DNA of 14,630 bases from an uncultured Dysosmobacter sp. (lineage in GTDB: Bacteria; Bacillota; Clostridia; Oscillospirales; Oscillospiraceae). The position numbers and the translations under genes are program-made. The stretch's first letter is position 1. Each line of letters opens with the position of its first letter. The stretch is taken from assembly GCA_934504065.1 (NCBI GenBank), contig CAKSVQ010000046.1:1-14630 (forward strand), written 5' to 3'. Under the pieces are notes generated by a model that worked only from the letters and a program-made list of their open reading frames with translations, was not told the origin of the DNA and did no database searches. Positions 6,510 through 12,245 of the stretch are shown here, in pieces.

Positions 6510-7277
6510 TTATTCCTGCGGGGGCTGATAGTCCGCCGAGGGATCGAAGTGATAGGAAGACCCATCCTGCTGGGCGGAAAGCTCCCGGTAGAATACGGCG
6601 AACGTCGCTTCCTCATAGGGGCGGAGGAAGAGACTGCCGATGCCCAGCGTGAAGGCGCACAGCAGCGCCCAGCCGAAAAAGCTGAGAGACAGGCAGAAAA
6701 GCTGCCAGCGGTGGCCGCGCATCAGCTCTTTGGAGGCCCGCAGGGCTTCCAAGGCGGTCATATCCGGGTTTTCCAGCAGGATATAGGGGGCCATGGCATA
6801 GCTGTACGAGGCGACGATGCCGGGCACGATCAGCAGCAGCGACCACAAAATGATGAACAGCTGCGTGAAAAAGTTCAGACAGAAGGCGGGGAAGAAGCGG
6901 TAAAACTGGGAGAACAGGTCATCGAACCGGGGCGGCTGGCCGTCCGCGAGGTTCAGATTGAACCGGGCGTAGCCAAGCTGCACGGCGCCGCCCAGCACCA
7001 GCTGGACAAGAAAGCGGATCACCGCAACGGCGCCGCCCACAAACAGCGCGGGCAGCAGCATCCGGAACAGGTCTGAGCGGAGAAAAAGCTCCAGATTGAA
7101 GTCGGGCAGGTACTGCCGGACCAGATTCTGTAAATCGCTGAAATTGATGTTGAGCCGTGAGCCGGACGTGCCCACACCTCCCAGCAGGGCGGCCACCAGT
7201 CCGGTGCCGACAGCCAGGGGCCACTTGCCCCGCAGATTTTCCCGCCCGCAGGCGCGGAACTCGGATGCGTACATCAT
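6510..7277 (-). CDS. DUF975 family integral membrane protein
   Basis: A 255-residue multi-pass membrane protein of the DUF975 family, whose function is unknown. Hydrophobic segments lie near residues 18-36, 72-97, 125-160 and 190-215. The C-terminal part, with Leu-Gly-Ile-Gly-Ser-Leu-Phe-Leu-Arg-Pro-Tyr-Glu-Glu-Ala-Thr-Phe-Ala-Val-Phe-Tyr, is characteristic of the family. The tail is polar (Gln- and Ser-rich). The start ATG (7277) overlaps the stop of the pseudouridine synthase in an ATGA arrangement and is followed directly by a second ATG. GGAGG lies 7 nt upstream inside the end of the previous gene, so translation is probably coupled. The product sits in the cytoplasmic membrane; nothing in the neighbourhood assigns a transported substrate. 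Confidence 0.86.
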   Translation of the reverse strand: MMYASEFRACGRENLRGKWPLAVGTGLVAALLGGVGTSGSRLNINFSDLQNLVRQYLPDFNLELFLRSDLFRMLLPALFVGGAVAVIRFLVQLVLGGAVQLGYARFNLNLADGQPPRFDDLFSQFYRFFPAFCLNFFTQLFIILWSLLLIVPGIVASYSYAMAPYILLENPDMTALEALRASKELMRGHRWQLFCLSLSFFGWALLCAFTLGIGSLFLRPYEEATFAVFYRELSAQQDGSSYHFDPSADYQPPQE

Positions 7278-8191
7278 AAAAATACCTCCATTTGGTCAGA
7301 TTGTGAGGAAGGGACGAGTCGGGCCATGTCCTCCGGCAGCGGCGCGGTGAGGCGCAGCACCTCCCCGGTGACGGGGTGGGTCATGGTCAGGGCGTAAGAG
7401 TGGAGCGCCGGGCGGGGGATCAGGGCGGGGTCCTCCGTTCCGTAGAGCCAGTCGCCTGCCAGCGGGTGGCCGATATGGGCCATGTGGACGCGGAGCTGGT
7501 GGGTGCGCCCGGTCTCCGGCAGCAGCTTGACAAGGGCAAGCCCCTCATGGGTGGCCAGCGTTTCATAGCGGGAGACGGCGCGCTGTCCGTCGGACCGCAC
7601 CGTTCTTGAGATGGTGGAGGTCTCGTCCCGGCCGATGGGTGCGTCGATCATCCCGGAGGGTGGCTCCGGGCAGCCGACGCACACCGCCCGGTATTCCCGG
7701 AAAAAACGGCCGCTGTGCAGGGCGCGGCGCAGCAGGTCGTGAATGTAACCGCTTTTCGCCACCACCATCAGCCCGGTGGTGCCCTTGTCCAGACGGTTGA
7801 CCGAGTGGAATACGAAATCCGTGCCCCGCGTCCATGCCAGCGCCCCGGCCACGGTGGGGGTATCCGGTAGGAAGTTAGAGGCGTGGGCCGTCATTCCGGC
7901 GGGCTTGTTCACCACCAGCAGATGTCCGTCCTCCCAGACGATGGGCAGCGGCCAGTTGCCGGGGGTGACCTCCGTTTTCGGTGGGCGGTGGTCGCCGCTT
8001 TCCACAGTCAGCACATCCCCGGTGTGGAGGATCTGCGGCGTGTGGGCGTGCAGGCCGTTGACCAGAATGCCGTTTTCCGCCCGGGTGAGCCGGGAGACGG
8101 CATGGGCGGAAAAGTGGAGCCGTGCACGCAGGATATGGCGGACGGTGGAGCCGTCCTCCTCCGGGGGAATCATATAGGTAATGGTCTCCAA
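7274..8191 (-). CDS. RluA-family pseudouridine synthase
   Basis: A 305-residue RNA pseudouridine synthase. An N-terminal S4-like RNA-binding region (about 14-65, with Gly-x-Val-Arg-His-Ile-Leu and Ile-Leu-Val-Asn-Gly) precedes the catalytic domain. The signature reads Val-Asn-Arg-Leu-Asp-Lys-Gly-Thr-Thr-Gly (131-140), with Asp135 the catalytic aspartate. GRTHQLRVHM (228-237) and Gly-His-Pro-Leu-Ala-Gly-Asp (241-247) are also typical. It isomerises specific uridines in rRNA or tRNA; which site (RluC-, RluD- or TruC-like) cannot be decided by eye. I use TTG 8191 because GGGGAGGG lies 11 nt upstream and relatives carry a few residues before the conserved Pro-Pro; ATG 8173 is the alternative. It overlaps the downstream DUF975 gene by 4 bp. 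Confidence 0.88.
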   Translation of the reverse strand: METITYMIPPEEDGSTVRHILRARLHFSAHAVSRLTRAENGILVNGLHAHTPQILHTGDVLTVESGDHRPPKTEVTPGNWPLPIVWEDGHLLVVNKPAGMTAHASNFLPDTPTVAGALAWTRGTDFVFHSVNRLDKGTTGLMVVAKSGYIHDLLRRALHSGRFFREYRAVCVGCPEPPSGMIDAPIGRDETSTISRTVRSDGQRAVSRYETLATHEGLALVKLLPETGRTHQLRVHMAHIGHPLAGDWLYGTEDPALIPRPALHSYALTMTHPVTGEVLRLTAPLPEDMARLVPSSQSDQMEVFL

Positions 8192-8230
8192 AAGCGCGTT
8201 GTCCCTCCCCTGTCAACGGATGATACTGTC

Positions 8231-8240
8231 AGAATACCAC
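8231..8240 (-). promoter_or_regulatory. Extended -10 element for the rluA-like/DUF975 pair
   Basis: The minus strand reads GTGGTATTCT: a TATTCT -10 with TGG extension and no clear -35. It lies about 40 nt upstream of the chosen TTG start and is divergent from the ABC-F promoter. Confidence 0.5.
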
Positions 8241-8257
8241 AAAAAACGGATTCTGCA

Positions 8258-8286
8258 TAGCCAAAAAAGCGGGAGTGTGCTATGAT
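8258..8286 (+). promoter_or_regulatory. Promoter for the ABC-F gene
   Basis: TAGCCA (8258-8263, four of six matches to the -35 consensus) and TATGAT (8281-8286) are 17 nt apart, with a TGC extended -10. The start would leave a leader of about 25 nt carrying the AAGGAGG site (8307-8313). Confidence 0.6.
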
Positions 8287-8317
8287 AGACGCAAGAAATC
8301 ACCGCAAGGAGGCAGCT

Positions 8318-10087
8318 ATGCTCTTATCCGCAGAAAACATTTCCATCAACTTTGGCAGCCGCCAGCTGCTGGAGCACGTGAATTTTTACCTGAACGAGGG
8401 GGACAAGACCGGAATCATCGGCATCAACGGCACGGGAAAATCCACCTTTCTCAAGGTGCTGGCCGGGGTGACGGAGCCGGACGAGGGCCGCATTTCCCGC
8501 AACCCCAACGTACAGGTGAGCTATCTGCCCCAGAACCCGGAGATGCAGGACGACGCCACGGTGCTCGAGCAGGTGTTTCTCCACTTTCCGGCGGAGTTCC
8601 GGGCGCTGAACGAATACGAGGCCAAGTCCATGCTGAGCAAGCTGGGCCTGCCGGATTTTGCCCAGAAGGTGGGCACGCTCTCCGGCGGTCAGCGCAAGCG
8701 GGTGGCGCTGGCGGCGGCGCTGATCCACCCGGCGGATGTGCTGGTGCTGGACGAGCCCACCAACCATCTGGACGCAGAGATGACCGCGTGGCTGGAGGAT
8801 TGGCTGCGCCGCTTCAAGGGCGGGCTGGTGATGGTGACCCACGACCGCTATTTTCTGGAGCGGGTGGTGAACCACATCACAGAGCTTTCGCGGGGAAAGC
8901 TCTATCACTACGAGGCCAATTATTCCCGGTATCTGGAACTGAAGGCCCAGCGGGCGGAAATGGCGGAGGCCAGCGAGCGCAAGCGCCAGTCCATCCTGCG
9001 CACGGAGCGGGAGTGGATCATGCGGGGCTGCCGCGCAAGGACCACCAAGAGCAAGGACCGCATCGAGCGCTATGAAGCGCTGAAGGCGCAGGACGCGCCG
9101 GAGAGCGACGATTCCGTACAGCTGGCGGCGGCGTCCAGCCGCCTGGGCAAAAAGATCATCGAGCTGCGGGATGTGAGCAAGTCCTATGGCGGCAGGGCCA
9201 TTATCCGGGACTTTTCCTATAACCTGCTGCGCAATGACCGCATCGGCATTGTGGGCCGCAACGGTGCGGGCAAATCCACGCTGCTTCGGCTTATCGCCGG
9301 GGAGCTGGAGCCGGACGCGGGGACGGTGGACATCGGCACGACGGTGAAGATCGGCCACTTTTCTCAGGAGGGGCGGGAGCTGGACCTGGACCAGCGGGTG
9401 TATGACTTCATCCACGACATTGCCGACGAGGTCCGCACTGACGCGGGCACCTTCACCGCAAACCAGATGATGGAGCGCTTTCTCTTTCCCAGCGACCTGC
9501 AATCCGTGCCCATCGGGCGGCTTTCCGGCGGCGAACGGCGGCGGCTGTATCTGCTGTCGGTTCTGATGGAGGCCCCCAATGTGCTGCTGCTGGACGAGCC
9601 TACCAACGATCTGGACGTAATGACCCTCTCAATTCTGGAGGATTATCTGGACAGTTTCCCCGGCCCGATCCTCACGGTGTCCCACGACCGTTTCTTTCTG
9701 GACAAGCTGGCCCAGTCCATCATGGAGGTGGGCGGCGGCGAGGTGCGCCGCTTCACAGGAAACTGGACGGACTGGCAGCAAAAACGCCGGGAGGAGGAAG
9801 CCCCGGCAAAGGTCCAGAAGCCCAAAGCGGCGGCGGAGCGCCCCCGGGAGCGAAAGCTGAAATTCTCGTTCAAAGAGCAGCGGGAGTTTGACACCATCGA
9901 CGACGAGCTGGCCGCGCTGGAGCAGGCTATTGCCGACTGTCAGGTCCGGCAGGGCCAGTGCGGCAGCGACTATGTGCGCTTGCAGGAATTGCAGGCGCAG
10001 GAGACGGAGCTGGAAGCGCAGCTGGAGAAGAAAACAGAGCGCTGGGTTTACCTGAACGAATTGAAAGAGAAGATTGACGCGCAATAA
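8318..10087 (+). CDS. ABC-F family ATPase, Uup/YfmR-like
   Basis: A 589-residue ABC-F protein: two ATPase domains on one chain with no membrane segments. Domain 1 has Walker A GINGTGKST (35-43), signature LSGGQ (121-125), Walker B VLVLDEP (141-147) and H-loop His175. Domain 2 has GRNGAGKST (313-321), LSGGE (402-406), LLLDEP (423-428) and His456. The linker contains Glu-Trp-Ile-Met-Arg-Gly-Cys-Arg-Ala-Arg-Thr-Thr-Lys (232-244), which matches the Uup/YfmR subgroup. Residues from about 510 form the C-terminal charged coiled-coil domain also seen in Uup. Such proteins act on the ribosome, rescuing stalled or hard-to-elongate complexes; some ABC-F members give antibiotic resistance, but the C-terminal domain argues for a housekeeping type. 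The ATG at 8318 follows AAGGAGG; an in-frame ATG at 8282 lies inside the -10 hexamer and is unlikely. Confidence 0.92.
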   Translation: MLLSAENISINFGSRQLLEHVNFYLNEGDKTGIIGINGTGKSTFLKVLAGVTEPDEGRISRNPNVQVSYLPQNPEMQDDATVLEQVFLHFPAEFRALNEYEAKSMLSKLGLPDFAQKVGTLSGGQRKRVALAAALIHPADVLVLDEPTNHLDAEMTAWLEDWLRRFKGGLVMVTHDRYFLERVVNHITELSRGKLYHYEANYSRYLELKAQRAEMAEASERKRQSILRTEREWIMRGCRARTTKSKDRIERYEALKAQDAPESDDSVQLAAASSRLGKKIIELRDVSKSYGGRAIIRDFSYNLLRNDRIGIVGRNGAGKSTLLRLIAGELEPDAGTVDIGTTVKIGHFSQEGRELDLDQRVYDFIHDIADEVRTDAGTFTANQMMERFLFPSDLQSVPIGRLSGGERRRLYLLSVLMEAPNVLLLDEPTNDLDVMTLSILEDYLDSFPGPILTVSHDRFFLDKLAQSIMEVGGGEVRRFTGNWTDWQQKRREEEAPAKVQKPKAAAERPRERKLKFSFKEQREFDTIDDELAALEQAIADCQVRQGQCGSDYVRLQELQAQETELEAQLEKKTERWVYLNELKEKIDAQ

Positions 10088-10151
10088 GCCTTCCGCGAAG
10101 CGGGAAAACACAAAAAAGTTGCTTTTGCCATCGGTGAGGTGCCTGACATTC

Positions 10152-10160
10152 TGATATGCT
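10152..10160 (+). promoter_or_regulatory. Possible extended -10 for the small gene at 10183
   Basis: TGATATGCT gives a TATGCT -10 with TGA extension; no convincing -35 is seen. The start would fall close to the AAGGAGG site, giving a leader of under 20 nt. Read-through from the ABC-F gene 95 nt upstream is an alternative, since I see no terminator there. Confidence 0.35.
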
Positions 10161-10182
10161 TCATAAAAAGGAGGAATGTCCC

Positions 10183-10542
10183 ATGCCGATTTTGGAACCG
10201 AAGCCCCTGTACGCACCCTGTCCCATGGAGGATGCGGCGGCGGATCAGCGCGCCGCCAGAAAGATCCAGCAGTACCGCTTTGGAGAACGGTCGGTGTTTC
10301 TTCCGGCGTTTCCCGGCAGCCGATACCTGCCTTACGGCGCGGTGACGCGCGTCTGCGCGAAGCATTCCACCCTTTCCCCAAAGGGCTGCTGCGGCGCCAC
10401 GCTGCCAGTGATCCGCATCCGGCTGTTTTACGGCGGGGAGTTTTATCAGGAATTCCTGTTTGAAAAGCAGAAGGATGCGGACGCGGCGCTGCAATGCATC
10501 CGCGCCGCCCTGCCGGAGATGGCCGTGGAGGGAGATTTTTAA
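10183..10542 (+). CDS. Uncharacterised 119-residue protein, possibly PH-like fold
   Basis: I do not recognise a named family. The gene is supported by a strong AAGGAGG site 8 nt before the ATG at 10183. The protein is soluble, with no signal peptide or membrane segment. After a polar N-terminus (1-30) it shows short beta-like runs: Ser-Val-Phe-Leu-Pro-Ala-Phe, then Arg-Tyr-Leu-Pro-Tyr-Gly-Ala-Val-Thr-Arg-Val, then Pro-Val-Ile-Arg-Ile-Arg-Leu-Phe-Tyr-Gly and Gln-Glu-Phe-Leu-Phe-Glu. It ends with an amphipathic helix (Asp-Ala-Asp-Ala-Ala-Leu-Gln-Cys-Ile-Arg). That strand-rich body with a C-terminal helix resembles bacterial PH-like domains; this is inference only. Two adjacent cysteines follow Ser-Pro-Lys-Gly. 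It follows the ABC-F gene by 95 nt on the same strand. Confidence 0.72.
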   Translation: MPILEPKPLYAPCPMEDAAADQRAARKIQQYRFGERSVFLPAFPGSRYLPYGAVTRVCAKHSTLSPKGCCGATLPVIRIRLFYGGEFYQEFLFEKQKDADAALQCIRAALPEMAVEGDF

Positions 10543-10598
10543 GACAAAGGGTCCTGCAGGGCTTTTACCCACAGCTGTGGCTAAGCTTACACAAAACA

Positions 10599-10625
10599 AG
10601 GCCGCCGGATTTGATCCGGCGGCCT
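10599..10625. terminator. Strong hairpin after the small gene at 10183
   Basis: A perfect 12-bp GC-rich stem, AGGCCGCCGGAT (10599-10610) with ATCCGGCGGCCT (10614-10625), has a 3-nt loop. On the plus strand it lacks a T-run. On the minus strand it is followed by TGTTTTGTG, a U-rich tail. It may therefore stop minus-strand transcripts from the purO side better than plus-strand ones. Confidence 0.6.
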
Positions 10626-10682
10626 CAGCTTGTCGAAAAACCTCTGCTAAATGGAAAAAAGATTCTATGCAGCAGGGGGAGT

Positions 10683-10706
10683 ACGAGGGGGCGGGAGCCC
10701 CTTCGT
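10683..10706. repeat. Hairpin in the 10543-10826 gap
   Basis: ACGAGGGGGC (10683-10692) pairs with GCCCCTTCGT (10697-10706) over 10 bp with one G-T pair and a GGGA loop. No T-run follows on either strand. It is one of four hairpins in this 284-bp non-coding gap. Confidence 0.5.
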
Positions 10707-10724
10707 GTTGGATCGAATGCCTGC

Positions 10725-10745
10725 AAAAAGCCCGCAAGCGCGGGC
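10725..10745 (-). terminator. Intrinsic terminator for the ygjP-purO transcript
   Basis: On the minus strand, GCCCGC (10745-10740) pairs with GCGGGC (10735-10730) around a GCTT loop and is followed directly by TTTTT (10729-10725). It lies about 80 nt after the stop of the IMP cyclohydrolase-like gene and has the standard geometry. Confidence 0.75.
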
Positions 10746-10757
10746 GTCTGCCCAAAA

Positions 10758-10835
10758 GCCTCGCAGAGTTTCACGTCCGAAAACGCGAAGTCTTCTCAAC
10801 AAAGTGGCAAAGCCACTTTGTTGAATTCAATTACG
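10758..10835. repeat. Intergenic repeat module X, copy 2, with long hairpin
   Basis: It begins with GCCTCGCAGAGTT (10758-10770) and ends with AATTCAATTACG (10824-10835), the same boundary sequences as at 6336-6385. The middle differs and holds a perfect 12-bp stem CAACAAAGTGGC (10797-10808) with GCCACTTTGTTG (10812-10823) around AAA. The right end overlaps the stop codon of the IMP cyclohydrolase-like gene (10827-10829), so on the minus strand the hairpin starts 3 nt after that stop. Confidence 0.45.
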
Positions 10836-11534
10836 TTTGTTTTTGATGACCTGTGAGACCGTTCCAGTAGTGAGGTCCGTGTAGCGGACGAAGAGGGAGA
10901 CCTTGTTTTCCTCGTTCAGCGCGTCCCAAAGCTGCTGGGCCAGCGCTTCGGCAGTGGGGGCCTCCAGCGCGACGCGCCGGGGCTCGCCCTCAAAGGAGGG
11001 CAGGGGGCTACCGTCGCCCAGATACGTGTGGATCAGGCGGCCCTCGCCGGAGAGGGGGTGGTCATACGTGTAAAAATACCGCAGGCAGCAGGCGGGGTCG
11101 CCGTCGGCGCTTTTCAGGATGGAAAGACGGAAGCTGCCGTCGCTGGAGAGCAGGCCGGAAATGCGGGGGGTGTAGTTGGGGGCGTCCGGCTCAAATTCCC
11201 GGGTGTGCAGGGCATAGGAAAAGGTCTTGCCGGAGAGCAGGCCGTCCCGCACGGTGTCGGTTTGGTCGCCGTTGGTGACTACCAGACTGCCGTTTACCTC
11301 CCGGACGGGATGGTAAATGATGAGACTGGGATCGGTCATTTTGGAGGGGTCATAGGCCTCGGTGCGGATGCCGTCCTCCGTGGGGACGAAGACCCGGTTC
11401 CGGGAATTTTCACTACGGCCCATGATGAAATACGCAGCAACGGAGGACTTTCCGTCGGCACTGCGGCCCAGAAGGATGCCCCGGCCAGGATAGGGATTGC
11501 CGCTTAGCAGCTGGGTGATGTCAAGCTTTGTCAT
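10827..11534 (-). CDS. IMP cyclohydrolase, PurO-like
   Basis: A 235-residue member of the PurO-type IMP cyclohydrolase family (PF07826), first known from archaea. It closes FAICAR to IMP in the last step of purine synthesis and is unrelated to the cyclohydrolase half of PurH. Motifs seen are Asn-Pro-Tyr-Pro-Gly-Arg-Gly-Ile (13-20), MGRSENSRNRVF (38-49), and Val-Val-Thr-Asn-Gly-Asp-Gln-Thr-Asp-Thr (85-94). There is no signal peptide. It starts 10 nt after the metallopeptidase gene ends, and its ribosome binding site (GAGG) overlaps that stop codon, so the two genes form an operon. No other purine gene is in the window. Whether this organism also carries purH cannot be told here; if it does, this copy may have another substrate. 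Confidence 0.85.
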   Translation of the reverse strand: MTKLDITQLLSGNPYPGRGILLGRSADGKSSVAAYFIMGRSENSRNRVFVPTEDGIRTEAYDPSKMTDPSLIIYHPVREVNGSLVVTNGDQTDTVRDGLLSGKTFSYALHTREFEPDAPNYTPRISGLLSSDGSFRLSILKSADGDPACCLRYFYTYDHPLSGEGRLIHTYLGDGSPLPSFEGEPRRVALEAPTAEALAQQLWDALNEENKVSLFVRYTDLTTGTVSQVIKNKRN

Positions 11535-11544
11535 ACGATACGCC

Positions 11545-12060
11545 TCATTTCAAAAGTTTCTTTCGTTCCTGATAGTCCGGGAGATAGTGGGCCAGCAGGG
11601 CGTAAAAGCCGGGGCCGTGGTTCTTTTCCCGGATATGGCACAGCTCATGCACCACCACCAGATCAATGGCTGCCTCCGGCGAATTCATCAAAAAGCAGGA
11701 AAAGCACAGGCTGTTGGTCCCGCTGCAGCTGCCATAGCGCTTTTTGGCGGTGGTGATCTTCAGCCCGGTGGGATGAACGCCTATTTTCCGGCTCCAATCG
11801 GCCACCTTGGGCGGAAGAACGGCCTGCGCCCGCGCTTTTAAGGCGGCGATCTGCGCCGCGGTGGGTGGCGGCGGGGCAGCGGCTGCCAATTCCCGCTGCC
11901 GGAGCAGGTGCTCTGCGATCCAGTCGGCATGCTGGGCCACAAACGCATCGATCCGGGACTGGGAGAGCCGCAGCGGCGCGCGCACCAGCACCCGGCAGTC
12001 CCGGGTGATCTCCAGCGCCAGTGTTTTCCGGCTGGAACGGATCAGTTCATAAGATTCCAT
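11545..12060 (-). CDS. YgjP-like zinc metallopeptidase (DUF45)
   Basis: A 171-residue DUF45/YgjP-type metallopeptidase. The zinc site is VVVHELCHIREKNH (135-148): His138 and His142 with catalytic Glu139, and His148 as the probable third ligand. Upstream, Arg-Tyr-Gly-Ser-Cys-Ser (108-113) is the family's conserved strand. The N-terminus (Tyr-Glu-Leu-Ile-Arg-Ser-Ser-Arg-Lys-Thr-Leu) aligns with the usual start of the family, so I choose ATG 12060. A frame extending to 12159 would add a T-rich, hydrophobic, non-conserved leader and cross the putative promoter. An Ala/Pro-rich linker lies near 59-68. No signal peptide is seen, so it is probably cytosolic. Physiological substrates of the family are unknown. 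The ribosome binding site is weak. It is co-transcribed with the PurO-like gene. Confidence 0.85.
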   Translation of the reverse strand: MESYELIRSSRKTLALEITRDCRVLVRAPLRLSQSRIDAFVAQHADWIAEHLLRQRELAAAAPPPPTAAQIAALKARAQAVLPPKVADWSRKIGVHPTGLKITTAKKRYGSCSGTNSLCFSCFLMNSPEAAIDLVVVHELCHIREKNHGPGFYALLAHYLPDYQERKKLLK

Positions 12061-12067
12061 GTGCCTA

Positions 12068-12096
12068 AGGATACCACGGCGCGGGAGAAAACACAA
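12068..12096 (-). promoter_or_regulatory. Promoter for the ygjP-purO pair
   Basis: On the minus strand, TTGTGT (12096-12091) and TATCCT (12073-12068) are 17 nt apart, with a TGG extended -10. Transcription would start only about 0-2 nt before the ATG at 12060, implying a leaderless or nearly leaderless mRNA. A second GTGGTATTAC at 12123-12114 could give a longer transcript. Confidence 0.45.
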
Positions 12097-12152
12097 GAGA
12101 AAAACGAAAAAAGGTAATACCACATGAAACCGCGCGGGATACGCCGGGGGAG

Positions 12153-12181
12153 TTGACATTTTTCATGAAAATAGATACAAT
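12153..12181 (+). promoter_or_regulatory. Promoter for proS
   Basis: A perfect TTGACA (12153-12158) and TACAAT (12176-12181) are 17 nt apart. The leader would be about 58 nt, too short for a T-box, and I see no specifier stem or T-box sequence. The AAGGGA site precedes the ATG at 12246. Confidence 0.8.
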
Positions 12182-12245
12182 AAACATTCAGTGAAAAATC
12201 CGTTTGCTTCGATACATCATATATAATAAGGTAAGGGAATGAATT

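Noticed and set aside
8324..9502. A 392-codon open frame on the minus strand
   Set aside because: It is the shadow of the ABC-F gene, with low-complexity His/Gln/Arg content and no recognisable motif.
8318..10087. Antibiotic-resistance ABC-F protein
   Set aside because: The linker and the C-terminal coiled-coil domain fit the housekeeping Uup/YfmR type better than resistance types; no resistance context is present.
12182..12245. T-box leader before proS
   Set aside because: The leader is only about 58 nt from a strong promoter, with no specifier stem, T-box sequence or terminator.
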